From CAZGCA01 sp964524145 (GTDB taxonomy: Bacteria > Hydrogenedentota > CAZGCA01): a stretch of 14,977 nt of DNA. Each line of letters begins with the position of its first letter. Positions within the stretch are counted from its first letter, which is position 1. Made by a program: the position numbers and the translations under genes. Where the stretch lies: contig CAZGCA010000111.1 in NCBI GenBank assembly GCA_964524145.1, forward strand, positions 1 to 14,977, in the 5' to 3' direction. Of the stretch, positions 5,033 through 12,362 are shown one piece after another. The notes below the pieces were generated by a model. It ran no database searches, was not told the DNA's origin, and saw only the letters and a list, made by a program, of their open reading frames with translations.

Positions 5033-7177
5033 CTAGCCACTATCTTCGTCCTTCGCGAAGAGCGGCTTGCCCTCCATGTACCCCGGCACGGGCACGTTGA
5101 ACAGGTCCAGCACCGTCGGCCCGACATCCATGATGGACGGCGAGTCGGCGTCGATTGGCCTGTTGCAGAACAAACATCCCGGCACGAGCCTCGGGTCGAT
5201 ACAGTGGTCGCCGCTCCACGCTTTCGTGTTGTCTTCGATCACGGTTCTGTTCACTATGCCGGTGACGCCGTCCCACGACGCGCGATACCCGATGTTGTAC
5301 CCGACCAGGAGGTCGGGGGCATCGCCGCGGTACGGTCCTGTATACAGTTTCGCGGAATCGAACACCTCGTTTATCGCGGTCTTGCCCTCCTCGGGATCTT
5401 TCAGCCCGGAGAGCTTCTCTATGAGTTCGGCCTTGAGCGATTCCGTTTCGTCTCCCGGCTCGACTATGCCCTGCGATTCGCGGCCTTTCATGTTGATGTA
5501 CACGCCGCCCAGCCCCAACGCGTACGCCTTGGTGCGGCTCCAGTCGACGTCCTTGAACCATTCGCCGCTCTCGTCACCGTTCTTGAGCGCCATATAGCCG
5601 TTCTCGTACAGCCAGGAGTTGAGGTTCACACCGCGCCGGAACGATTTGAACCCGTGGTCGGACATCACTATGAACAGATCGTCCTTGCCGAGCTTGCCGA
5701 GCGCCTTCCCGACCATCGCGTCCATTGTCTCGTACAAATGCTCGATAGGGTTGGGCCCGTCCATGAGCGTCTTGTCCCGGTTTGCCGGATGGTCCGGCTC
5801 GAGGTAGCGCCAGAACGTGTGCTGAATACGGTCGGTTGTGTCGAAGACGCAGACGCAGAGCCCGCGCGACGTTCTCTCGAGAGCCGAGAAGAACATCTTC
5901 TCGCGCTCATCGTGTATCTCCCAACACTGGCGCAGGAACGGCTCGTCGTCGAGCACCTCCTCGGTGAGCGCCCAGGTGTCTTCTGCAAGCCCGAGCGTCG
6001 CGTACGGGCCAAGAAGCTTCGACAAGTACACGGCGTACGTGAACGGGTGCGAGATGGGCAGCGCGGGTTTTGCGGGATCGATGTTTATCGGTGTAACGTA
6101 CAGCTCGAACTCCGGCGCGACCTCTTTCAGATAGAACCTGCAAATACCTCCTACTGACACGCCCGGACCGGCTTTGAACTTCACGCCTATCCAGTCGGAA
6201 TACTCGCCCACGTGCAAGGCGATCTTCTTGCCCTGCAAAGCAACTACCGCGCTGTTCTTCTTCACGTCAAGTGCCGCCGTGAACGGTACGCGCAGCTCGG
6301 ACGAATCGTCCCGGAACGGGTTCTCCGGGCCGGACAGGTATGACGCAACCGTGTCCCCGTCGCGGTCGACGGGAATCTGCGTGCCGCCCGTGTGTTTTGT
6401 GCCCTCCCCGTCCCTCGTCGAGTAGAACGAGAAGGTGCCCTGGCTGCCTTTGAGGTCGGGGACGCACATTGCCGAGAGCATGAGGCCCCGGAACTTCTCC
6501 GGCGGGAACGTTATCGGGACGCGAAGCACCGTGCTGAACACGCCGTGCTCTCCGAGCACTGTCCAGAACGGTTTGCTCTTTCGCAGGAGCCTGATCTCCG
6601 GCTTCCCGACAGGTATCGACAGCTTTCCGAGCTTGAACCTCCTCTTTGGACCGCCTATGTGCGCGGAAGAGAGGTCCGGCAGGTAGGTCTTGCGGTCGCG
6701 GGCAAGAAAATCGAAGATGTTGTGTTTGCCGGGGTTCGCGCCGGTTTGGAACGACGACCAGGCCACGGGCGAGATAGCGGGATATGTTGTTCTGAGCGCG
6801 CGGAACGTTCCTTCTTCCTTCAGCCTGGCGAGGTTCGGCAGCTTGCCTGCCTCCATATACGTGTTGACGAGATAGGGGTCGAGCCCGTCGAGACCCATTA
6901 TCACCACCCGGCGCACCCGGCTGGACCTATAAGCGCCTTTGCCTCGTATCGCTCGGAACATCCACCGCAACGGCCAGCTTATCAACGCGAAGAAGGCGAG
7001 CACGAACGTCGCAAACAGAACGAGAAACGAGGATAAGAACGCAAACCCCGCGCCCGGCCCTATGTAGGCGTGAGCAGGCGTCACGGCCAGGATACAGAAC
7101 AGGAACGTCAACACGGCGCACAGAACGAGCCGGCGTGACGCTGACCGGGAATGAGTTGGGAATCGATCTACCATCAT
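5033..7177 (-). CDS. Membrane-anchored AlkP-superfamily phosphodiesterase/phosphohydrolase (COG3379-like)
   Basis: This 714-residue enzyme has two N-terminal hydrophobic segments (about 16-36, ending AHA-YIGPGAG, and 46-70). A very basic stretch follows (71-90), and then an alkaline phosphatase-superfamily domain of the type I phosphodiesterase/nucleotide pyrophosphatase kind. The predicted metal ligands and nucleophile are Asp97 (GLDG), Ser136 (the nucleophile position), Asp449/His453 (TDRIQHTFWR), Asp507/His508 (SDHGF) and His658. A large insert (about 240-400) separates the nucleophile half from the metal half and accounts for its size relative to its two paralogues. The basic segment after the second membrane helix predicts a cytosolic catalytic domain. 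The start ATG (7177) overlaps the preceding gene's stop by 4 nt, so translation is probably coupled. The substrate is unknown; the context points to sulfated or phosphorylated nucleotide or envelope intermediates. Confidence 0.85.
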   Translation of the reverse strand: MMVDRFPTHSRSASRRLVLCAVLTFLFCILAVTPAHAYIGPGAGFAFLSSFLVLFATFVLAFFALISWPLRWMFRAIRGKGAYRSSRVRRVVIMGLDGLDPYLVNTYMEAGKLPNLARLKEEGTFRALRTTYPAISPVAWSSFQTGANPGKHNIFDFLARDRKTYLPDLSSAHIGGPKRRFKLGKLSIPVGKPEIRLLRKSKPFWTVLGEHGVFSTVLRVPITFPPEKFRGLMLSAMCVPDLKGSQGTFSFYSTRDGEGTKHTGGTQIPVDRDGDTVASYLSGPENPFRDDSSELRVPFTAALDVKKNSAVVALQGKKIALHVGEYSDWIGVKFKAGPGVSVGGICRFYLKEVAPEFELYVTPINIDPAKPALPISHPFTYAVYLSKLLGPYATLGLAEDTWALTEEVLDDEPFLRQCWEIHDEREKMFFSALERTSRGLCVCVFDTTDRIQHTFWRYLEPDHPANRDKTLMDGPNPIEHLYETMDAMVGKALGKLGKDDLFIVMSDHGFKSFRRGVNLNSWLYENGYMALKNGDESGEWFKDVDWSRTKAYALGLGGVYINMKGRESQGIVEPGDETESLKAELIEKLSGLKDPEEGKTAINEVFDSAKLYTGPYRGDAPDLLVGYNIGYRASWDGVTGIVNRTVIEDNTKAWSGDHCIDPRLVPGCLFCNRPIDADSPSIMDVGPTVLDLFNVPVPGYMEGKPLFAKDEDSG

Positions 7178-8484
7178 GCGCTGGCGAGAGACAAGATCAG
7201 CTCGGCGATATCCGTGATAACCGGTTCGCGCGGCGATTCTGACGCGGACCAGAAAAACGCGTCATTCCACGTGTGCATACCCTGGAGGTCTCCTTGTACG
7301 AACACTTCCCGCTGCTGGACGGAACCTTTCAAATCGTAGCCCGGCACCGACTGTACCACGAGATCCGGTCCGTTGTCCACCTCCGGCCCGCTATAAAGCT
7401 CTCGCGCGTCGTGTATGGTTTCTATCACCTGTGTCCCGTCGTGAGCGAGAGGTGTAAGCTTCTCCTTGATCTCATTCTTCAATGGTTCAACTTGCTCCAA
7501 CGGCACACAGCCGCGGCCGAACCTACCGCGTGTGTTGATGTATATCCGGCTCGGATCGAGCGCGAACGCGCGCGTATCGCCCGAGATATCTTCGAGAGAT
7601 TGCGGCGTATCGCAGGAATAACCGAGGTAGCCGTTCTCTTTGAGCCAGGCGTTCAGGTACACCTCCCGTTTGATGCCGGTAAACCCGTGGTCCGAAAGCA
7701 TGAAGAACCCCTCTTCGGGAGTCGGCCTGCCGCAGACGCGCGCAAACCGATCGAAGAGTTCGCCTATGAGCGTGTCCACCTTGCGGTAGTACTCGAGAGC
7801 GTCGTCGTGATACTGATGCTGCTCGTCGTCGAGCGCGCGCCAGAGGTAGTGCTGGAGCCTGTCCGTACCCGTAACCACCAGCTCGAAGTAGTCCCACCCA
7901 AAAGCGTCCCAGAACAGATCGACGGCATTGCGCCGGCACTCGAGCGTTCTATCGAGATCTTCGAACAGGAACTTGTGGTCGGTCCGGCACCTCACCGTGT
8001 CAATATCGACCTGGTAATCGATCTTCCTGAGGTCTCTGAGACTGCGTATGGGCCAGACGGACCGCGGCAGTTCGACCGCGACAAACCCGGACACCAGAAT
8101 CCCGTCGGTTTTGCGTGCGGGATACGTTGACGGTTGGTTGAGAACGATTGATTGTTTCCCCTGCTCGGCAAGCCTGTCCCAGATCGTCGGCGCCCGCAGG
8201 TCCGAGAACGAAGGGAACCGCAGCCTGTAGGTTTCCGGGTCAACCTCCGAGAACCCGTAAATGCCGTGCGTGCCCGGGTTCGAGCCGGTCATGAAGCTGG
8301 GCCAGCTCACCGCCGATATCTCGGGAAGCGTCACCGTCATCGGGCGCAGATGACCGCCCTTCATTATTCGCGCAAGCTGCGGCATCACGCCCCCATCCAT
8401 GAACCGGACGAGCAGGCTGTGCGGAACACCATCCAGCCCGACAACAAGACTGCGTTTATGCCGCGACCTTTTCAGAAAAGCCAT
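7174..8484 (-). CDS. AlkP-superfamily phosphodiesterase/phosphohydrolase (COG3379-like), soluble
   Basis: This 436-residue hydrolase of the alkaline phosphatase superfamily has no signal peptide or membrane helix, so it should be cytosolic. All catalytic positions are present: Asp18 in GLDG, nucleophile Ser57 (in LPEISAVSWPSFMTG), Asp208/His212 in TDRLQHYLWR, Asp265/His266 in SDHGF and His404 in GMHTWND. It is the most compact of the three paralogues. The start is ATG 8484, 15 bases after the stop of the DUF2061 gene. No good Shine-Dalgarno is visible, so translation probably depends on the upstream gene. Its stop overlaps the start of the 714-residue paralogue by 4 nt. Phosphodiesterase, phosphatase or sulfatase activity cannot be told apart from sequence alone; Ser in place of Cys makes a formylglycine-type sulfatase unlikely. 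Confidence 0.85.
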   Translation of the reverse strand: MAFLKRSRHKRSLVVGLDGVPHSLLVRFMDGGVMPQLARIMKGGHLRPMTVTLPEISAVSWPSFMTGSNPGTHGIYGFSEVDPETYRLRFPSFSDLRAPTIWDRLAEQGKQSIVLNQPSTYPARKTDGILVSGFVAVELPRSVWPIRSLRDLRKIDYQVDIDTVRCRTDHKFLFEDLDRTLECRRNAVDLFWDAFGWDYFELVVTGTDRLQHYLWRALDDEQHQYHDDALEYYRKVDTLIGELFDRFARVCGRPTPEEGFFMLSDHGFTGIKREVYLNAWLKENGYLGYSCDTPQSLEDISGDTRAFALDPSRIYINTRGRFGRGCVPLEQVEPLKNEIKEKLTPLAHDGTQVIETIHDARELYSGPEVDNGPDLVVQSVPGYDLKGSVQQREVFVQGDLQGMHTWNDAFFWSASESPREPVITDIAELILSLASA

Positions 8485-8499
8485 CGTGATGATCTGAAC

Positions 8500-8793
8500 T
8501 TACAAGTATCCAAGCGATTTGAGTTGTGACCTGATAATCTCCAGGTCGTCGGGTTCAAGTTCCCCAGTCACGGGCAGCTGAGCAAGTGGGTGTTTCACCG
8601 TGCCCCAAGACACCCGCAGCCAAATCCGTTCGTGAAAGTAGTACATAACCACACGAATGGCGTGGAACAAAATGGTGATCGTCGTCATCGCTTTCCAATC
8701 GCCCGTCACGAGATACGCGATCAAACCCAACAGCACAATTCCAATCACTCGCCATGTGATGGATTTCGCCCAAGAACGTTTCTTTGTGTCCAC
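8500..8793 (-). CDS. DUF2061 membrane protein with LGYL tail
   Basis: This 97-residue protein has the features of DUF2061: a basic start with SWAKSITWRVIG, one or two membrane helices (about 15-31 and 34-50) and the motif YYFHERIWLRVSWG (51-64). DUF2061 genes are often near sulfate-assimilation genes, as I remember, and its role is not established. Here it lies between cysC and a hydrolase gene. After the membrane part comes an acidic linker and the tail EIIRSQLKSLGYL, matching the tails of CysC and the ribbon-helix-helix protein. It would place one of these tails at the membrane. The start is GTG 8793, supported by GGAGGAG 5 bases upstream; an ATG two bases earlier is in another frame. The gap to cysC is 23 bases. 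Confidence 0.88.
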   Translation of the reverse strand: MDTKKRSWAKSITWRVIGIVLLGLIAYLVTGDWKAMTTITILFHAIRVVMYYFHERIWLRVSWGTVKHPLAQLPVTGELEPDDLEIIRSQLKSLGYL

Positions 8794-8816
8794 ATACTCT
8801 CCTCCGCAACCAGGGC

Positions 8817-9419
8817 TTACAGGTACCCCAACGCCTTGAGCCGCTCTTTTATCTTCTCTTCCTCTTCTGGTGTATACTCTGCCTCGGAATCCGACGGCGG
8901 GATGTAACCCATCAGCTCGAGCGTCCTCAGTATCTTCGCGACGCTCTCTTCGACAGTCTCTTTGTCCGTGTTGACAACCACCTCAGGATCGAGCGGCTCC
9001 TCGTACGGATCCGAGACTCCTGTAAACTCCTTGATCTCGCCGCGTTCGGCTTTTGCGTACATCCCTTTCACGTCACGTTGTTTGCACACTTCCAAAGGAC
9101 ACTCGACGTAGACCTCGACGAACCTGCCGATAAGCTTGCGGTTCTCGTCCCGAATGGCGCGGTACGGCGAAATCGCCGCGCCTATCGCAACAACACCGTT
9201 CCGGGTGAGCAGGTGGCACACGAACCCTATTCTACGGATGTTGGTGTCGCGGTCTTCCTTGCTAAATCCGAGCCCCTTGCTCAGGTTCGTCCTCACGACG
9301 TCGCCGTCGAGCAGCTCGACGTTCAGCCCTCGTTCGAGAAGCGCTTCTTCAGCGCGCTCCGCAACGGTTGACTTTCCCGAACACGGGAGCCCTGTAAACC
9401 ACAGAGTAAACCCTTTCAT
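8817..9419 (-). CDS. cysC: Adenylylsulfate kinase (APS kinase) with C-terminal extension
   Basis: This 200-residue APS kinase phosphorylates adenylylsulfate to PAPS using ATP. It has Walker A GLPCSGKST (10-18), the DGD motif (38-40), the conserved AAISPY segment (81-86) and the lid region KGMYAKAERGEIKEFTGV (118-135) followed by SDPYEEP. The catalytic domain ends near 172, where typical stand-alone CysC proteins stop. About 28 further residues form an acidic segment (SDSEAEYTPEEEE) and a helix ending KERLKALGYL, shared with two neighbours. ATG 9419 has a strong AGGAGG 6 bases upstream, and the gene starts 9 bases after the stop of the preceding hydrolase. Together with sat it forms a complete sulfate-to-PAPS pathway. 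No APS/PAPS reductase or sulfotransferase is in the window. Confidence 0.96.
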   Translation of the reverse strand: MKGFTLWFTGLPCSGKSTVAERAEEALLERGLNVELLDGDVVRTNLSKGLGFSKEDRDTNIRRIGFVCHLLTRNGVVAIGAAISPYRAIRDENRKLIGRFVEVYVECPLEVCKQRDVKGMYAKAERGEIKEFTGVSDPYEEPLDPEVVVNTDKETVEESVAKILRTLELMGYIPPSDSEAEYTPEEEEKIKERLKALGYL

Positions 9420-9428
9420 CTGTTCCTC

Positions 9429-10814
9429 CTAGTCTTGCAGAATGGATTGACCTATCATGTCCGGTGGTACGTCAATATCGAAATAGCGAAGGATCGACGG
9501 CGCTACATCGAGTATCGAGTACTCGTCGCGTGTTTCCAGCTTGATGCCCTCCGGCACCGTCCAGATGAAGACACCGTGCTGGGCGTGGTTGGCGTCGTCG
9601 GGCCCGGTATCGTTCTCGTAGATGTGGACTGACCCCACCCCGACAGAACCCGCACTGCGCCAGTCGAGGTTGCCCAAATAGACCACCAGGTCCGGCGGGA
9701 TGTTCTTGCAGTCCCGGTATATCTCCTCCGGTTTGAACGCCTTCGTGCCGATGTTGTTGCCGTTCTCATCCTCGATTGCCTCGAGTTTCCTGATGAGTTC
9801 GTCCCGGAACTGTTCGTACTCATGAGCCGGTATCTGTCCCTGGGGTTCGCGCCCCTCGACGTTGAGGAATATCCTCGAATAGTACCCGCCCTCGCCCCAG
9901 ACTTTCGTCTTTGTCCAGTCGATCATCTCCATCTTGAGCCGTGTCCGCTCGGTTGGCTGCTCCTTGAGCGTGAGATACCCTTCCCGCTGCAACCACTCGT
10001 TGATGCATATAGCACCGACCATCGTTTTGGCACCGTGGTCTGAGACCACCATAACCGAGGTGTCCGGGCCGACCAGCTCGACCAGGTCGCCAACCTTGCC
10101 GTCGAGGTGTTTGTAGTAGTCCCGGATCACGTTCTCGTACGGGTTGCCCGGCTCGTACAAGCGGTGGCTCGTGTCGAAGTATCGCCAGAAACCGTGCTGG
10201 AGACGGTCGATGCCCATCTCCACCAACATCGCAAAGTTGAACTCGTCTTTCCGAAGAAAGTGGGTGAACGCTTTGAACCTCCTGTCCGTCATCTCGTACA
10301 CCTGGCTCAGAAGCTCGTCTTTGTTCTCCGTGCGAAAGTCGCGTACGTCGATGATGTAGTCGCCGCCCGCGGCCTCCTCGAGTTCGGGTTGCATCTCCGC
10401 CGGATACGTGTACTGCACGCTTTTGTCGGGGGTCAGAAACGAGCTGACCATCATCCCGTTGAGCGGTTTCGGCGGATAGGTCTGCGGCACACCGAAGACC
10501 AGCGACCGCAGCCTGTTGCGCGACAAATAGTTCCAGACGGTCTTTGCTTTGACGTACTTGGCGTTTGCAAAATACAGCTCGTCGTACCCGTAGCCTTTCC
10601 TGTTCCGAAACCCGTAGAACCCCAGCATGCCCGGGTCCTTCGACGTCATCATCGCCGTCCACGCAGGCACGGTGATGGGCGGGGTCGTGGATCGGAGCTT
10701 GCCGTGGACTCCGGTTTCGGCGAGGCGCGTCAGGTTGGGTAATTCATCGGCCCACGTGTCGAATAAAAGTTCAGGTACGGCGCAATCGAGCCCGATAACG
10801 AGAAGCTTTCTCAT
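9429..10814 (-). CDS. AlkP-superfamily phosphodiesterase/phosphohydrolase (COG3379-like), between sat and cysC
   Basis: This 461-residue alkaline phosphatase-superfamily hydrolase has no signal peptide. Its residues are Asp10 (GLDC), nucleophile Thr48 (TTPPITVPAWTAMMTS), Asp203/His207 (IDRLQHGFWR), Asp259/His260 (SDHGAK) and His413 (HAQHGVFIW). Thr at the nucleophile position matches nucleotide pyrophosphatase/phosphodiesterases, while the two other paralogues have Ser. The frame is open far upstream inside sat, but ATG 10814 has AGGAG 9 bases upstream, starts the family core MRKLLVIGLD and overlaps the sat stop in an ATGA quartet. Its position between the two PAPS-forming enzymes makes a role on APS, PAPS, PAP or a sulfated product a reasonable but unproven guess. 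Its divergence from the other two hydrolases suggests a separate substrate. Confidence 0.87.
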   Translation of the reverse strand: MRKLLVIGLDCAVPELLFDTWADELPNLTRLAETGVHGKLRSTTPPITVPAWTAMMTSKDPGMLGFYGFRNRKGYGYDELYFANAKYVKAKTVWNYLSRNRLRSLVFGVPQTYPPKPLNGMMVSSFLTPDKSVQYTYPAEMQPELEEAAGGDYIIDVRDFRTENKDELLSQVYEMTDRRFKAFTHFLRKDEFNFAMLVEMGIDRLQHGFWRYFDTSHRLYEPGNPYENVIRDYYKHLDGKVGDLVELVGPDTSVMVVSDHGAKTMVGAICINEWLQREGYLTLKEQPTERTRLKMEMIDWTKTKVWGEGGYYSRIFLNVEGREPQGQIPAHEYEQFRDELIRKLEAIEDENGNNIGTKAFKPEEIYRDCKNIPPDLVVYLGNLDWRSAGSVGVGSVHIYENDTGPDDANHAQHGVFIWTVPEGIKLETRDEYSILDVAPSILRYFDIDVPPDMIGQSILQD

Positions 10815-11986
10815 TGCGCCGACTCCTTGGCGCGTCGCTGCGCGTCCTCGAGCAGTATTTTGGCTACTTCGGGGCGCGTAAACTCCACGGGCGGCAGCTC
10901 GCCCCTGCCCAACATCTCGCGCACCTTTGTACCGCTGAGAAACACCCGGTCCTCTTTGCCGTGCGGGCAGGTTTTCGACGACGCCATGTTGCCGCACACC
11001 TTGCAGAAGAACGCGTGGTCGAAGAAGATCGGCGTTACGCCGAGCTCTTCGGGTTCGAACTCGTCGAATATCTTCTGCGCATCGTACGTTCCGTAGTACG
11101 AGCCCACCCCGGCGTGATCGCGGCCGACGATGAAGTGGCTGCACCCGTAATTCTTGCGCACGAGCGCGTGGAATATCGCCTCGCGCGGTCCCGCGTAACG
11201 CATAGCCGCGGGGAATATCGAGAGCACCACCCGGTCTGTCGGGTAGTAAGCGTTAAGCAGCGCCAGATAGCACTCGATCCGTACCTCGCCCGAGATGTCG
11301 CCCTTCTTCGTCTCGCCCATCAGTGGGTGGATAAGGAGCGCGTCGACCATCTCGAGCGCGCATTTCTGCAGGTACTCGTGAGCGCGGTGGATGGGGTTGC
11401 GCGTCTGAAACGCGGCTATACGCTGCCACCCTTTGTTCTTAAACAGCACCCTCGTTTCTTTCGGGTCGAGCCTGAAGTTGTTGAACTCCTCGTAGACAGG
11501 CCGGTGGGCTACCTCTATCGGCCCCCCAACGTACGTGTCTCCTATGCTCTCCAGATACTTGACGCCCGGATGAGCGTCGTCGGTCGTCTTGAGCACCTGC
11601 TCGGCCTCTTGCTGCTTGTCCATCGTGAACTTATCTTCAACGAACAGCACACCAAGAAAACGGTCCTCGGGATCGTAGAGGGCCGCCGTCGATCCCTCCT
11701 TGACGGCATCAGCCTCACCGGCCTTGAGCGACAATACCACCGGCAACGACCACGGCAACCCGGTTTTGAGGCGCATTCTCTCAAGAACGTTGTCGTAATC
11801 CTCGCGCGTCATGAATCCTTCGAGCGGGCTCATCGCACCGGTGGCTATCATCTCGAGATCGCACAGTTCCCGGGCGTTCAACGTGATGCGCGGCATGCTC
11901 GACGAGTCGTCATCGAGCTTATTGATAGCTTCCTCGTCGGAGAGTATCCTGCTAACGAGCCTGCCGCCATGCGGCTTGATTATCAT
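10811..11986 (-). CDS. sat: Sulfate adenylyltransferase (ATP sulfurylase, homomeric type)
   Basis: This 391-residue enzyme forms adenylylsulfate (APS) and pyrophosphate from sulfate and ATP. The opening IKPHGGRLVSR is typical of the family. The nucleotide-binding motifs QTRNPIHRAHE (194-204) and GRDHAG (288-293) are intact. A zinc site near the C-terminus has Cys328, Cys331, Cys340 and His342. It is the single-subunit Sat, not CysD/CysN, and has no fused kinase domain. The frame reaches a TTG at 12004, but that codon overlaps the Shine-Dalgarno GGAGGA (12002-11997); ATG 11986 is the natural start, with a 10-base gap. It is the first gene of the leftward cluster, with a near-consensus promoter 119 bases upstream. 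The pyrophosphate-forming direction and assimilation or sulfation are favoured by the paired cysC. Confidence 0.97.
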   Translation of the reverse strand: MIIKPHGGRLVSRILSDEEAINKLDDDSSSMPRITLNARELCDLEMIATGAMSPLEGFMTREDYDNVLERMRLKTGLPWSLPVVLSLKAGEADAVKEGSTAALYDPEDRFLGVLFVEDKFTMDKQQEAEQVLKTTDDAHPGVKYLESIGDTYVGGPIEVAHRPVYEEFNNFRLDPKETRVLFKNKGWQRIAAFQTRNPIHRAHEYLQKCALEMVDALLIHPLMGETKKGDISGEVRIECYLALLNAYYPTDRVVLSIFPAAMRYAGPREAIFHALVRKNYGCSHFIVGRDHAGVGSYYGTYDAQKIFDEFEPEELGVTPIFFDHAFFCKVCGNMASSKTCPHGKEDRVFLSGTKVREMLGRGELPPVEFTRPEVAKILLEDAQRRAKESAQ

Positions 11987-12019
11987 CTGCGGTCCATCCT
12001 CCAAAACCCATGTCCAGAG

Positions 12020-12052
12020 TCAGCAATCGATGTGCCTTCGTGCACACCTCAT
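12020..12052 (-). CDS. Possible leader peptide upstream of sat (MRCARRHIDC)
   Basis: In the predicted 5' leader of sat, between promoter and start, is a ten-codon open frame (ATG 12052, TGA 12022-12020) encoding MRCARRHIDC. It has two cysteine codons, the second directly before the stop. A GGAG lies about 12 bases upstream of its ATG, a loose fit. A 5-bp hairpin (TGTGC/GCACA) falls inside the frame. Cysteine-containing leader peptides that attenuate sulfur genes are known in actinobacteria, and the RRHID string recalls them. At this length chance is a real alternative. Confidence 0.3.
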   Translation of the reverse strand: MRCARRHIDC

Positions 12053-12104
12053 GTATTAGCCCCGCTCCACTCCTTTCGAGAACCCTTCCCCCAACACAAT
12101 CTCA

Positions 12105-12133
12105 ATTATATCCGCTGCCCGGCAGGGAGTCAA
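12105..12133 (-). promoter_or_regulatory. Near-consensus sigma70 promoter for the sat cluster
   Basis: On the minus strand TTGACT (12133-12128) and a perfect TATAAT (12110-12105) are separated by exactly 17 bases. The start point would be near 12098, giving a leader of about 112 bases before ATG 11986. The spacer contains an 11-base palindrome, CTGCCCGGCAG (12115-12125), well placed to be a repressor site. Confidence 0.7.
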
Positions 12134-12184
12134 CCCCGGCCCGCTGCTCCGGAACTTCTTATGATAACAAGGCTTTCCGGCTGG

Positions 12185-12213
12185 TTGACAATGGAGTGCT
12201 GATGTGCGATACT
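12185..12213 (+). promoter_or_regulatory. Candidate sigma70 promoter for the rightward operon
   Basis: A perfect TTGACA (12185-12190), a 17-base spacer and GATACT (12208-12213, 4/6) point toward the exported-protein/ABC operon. It lies back to back with the sat promoter, with the -35 boxes about 50 bases apart. The leader to ATG 12363 would be about 145 bases and contains a repeat pair. Confidence 0.45.
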
Positions 12214-12229
12214 CAAATTCGATGGTAAA

Positions 12230-12253
12230 GCTTGTAGTTCCGCCTTCAGGCGG
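12230..12253. repeat. 'TTGTAGTTCCGCCT' repeat, first copy
   Basis: TTGTAGTTCCGCCT (12232-12245) runs into a perfect CCGCC-TTCA-GGCGG hairpin (12240-12253). It is the inverse of the copy at 12400-12413 (13 of 14 bases match). I recognise this as a common intergenic repeat of PVC-like and related genomes, from memory. It is part of the 376-base divergent region 11987-12362, which otherwise holds the promoters and the sat leader. Confidence 0.65.
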
Positions 12254-12362
12254 CCTCTTGAAAAACATTGCTCGATGACGATTACGTTGATGAGTTCCCA
12301 TAGTGAGGATGACCGGAGAAGATGCAGGATTTGTCTTGTTCTTGATGACGGAAAGGCTTGGG

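Larger units (their letters stand above)
3844..11986 (-). other. Sulfate-activation / AlkP-hydrolase gene cluster (predicted operon)
   Basis: Eight same-strand genes run sat, hydrolase, cysC, DUF2061, hydrolase, hydrolase, ribbon-helix-helix protein, YidC/EMC3-like protein. From sat to the 714-residue hydrolase, spacings are -4, 9, 23, 15 and -4 bases, so these six form one transcription unit. A 152-base gap with a palindromic repeat (4881-5032) precedes the last two genes, which may be a second unit. The shared C-terminal tail on three products, including one from beyond the gap, argues that the whole set works together. Confidence 0.75.

Noticed and set aside
5204..6157. Plus-strand frame of about 317 codons opposite the 714-residue hydrolase
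   Set aside because: Antisense of a gene with complete catalytic residues; no start signal or domain of its own.
10814..12202. Long plus-strand open frame opposite sat (about 460 codons)
   Set aside because: It is the antisense of a clearly functional sat gene, rich in Arg/His/Leu/Val as expected of a shadow frame, with no recognisable domain.
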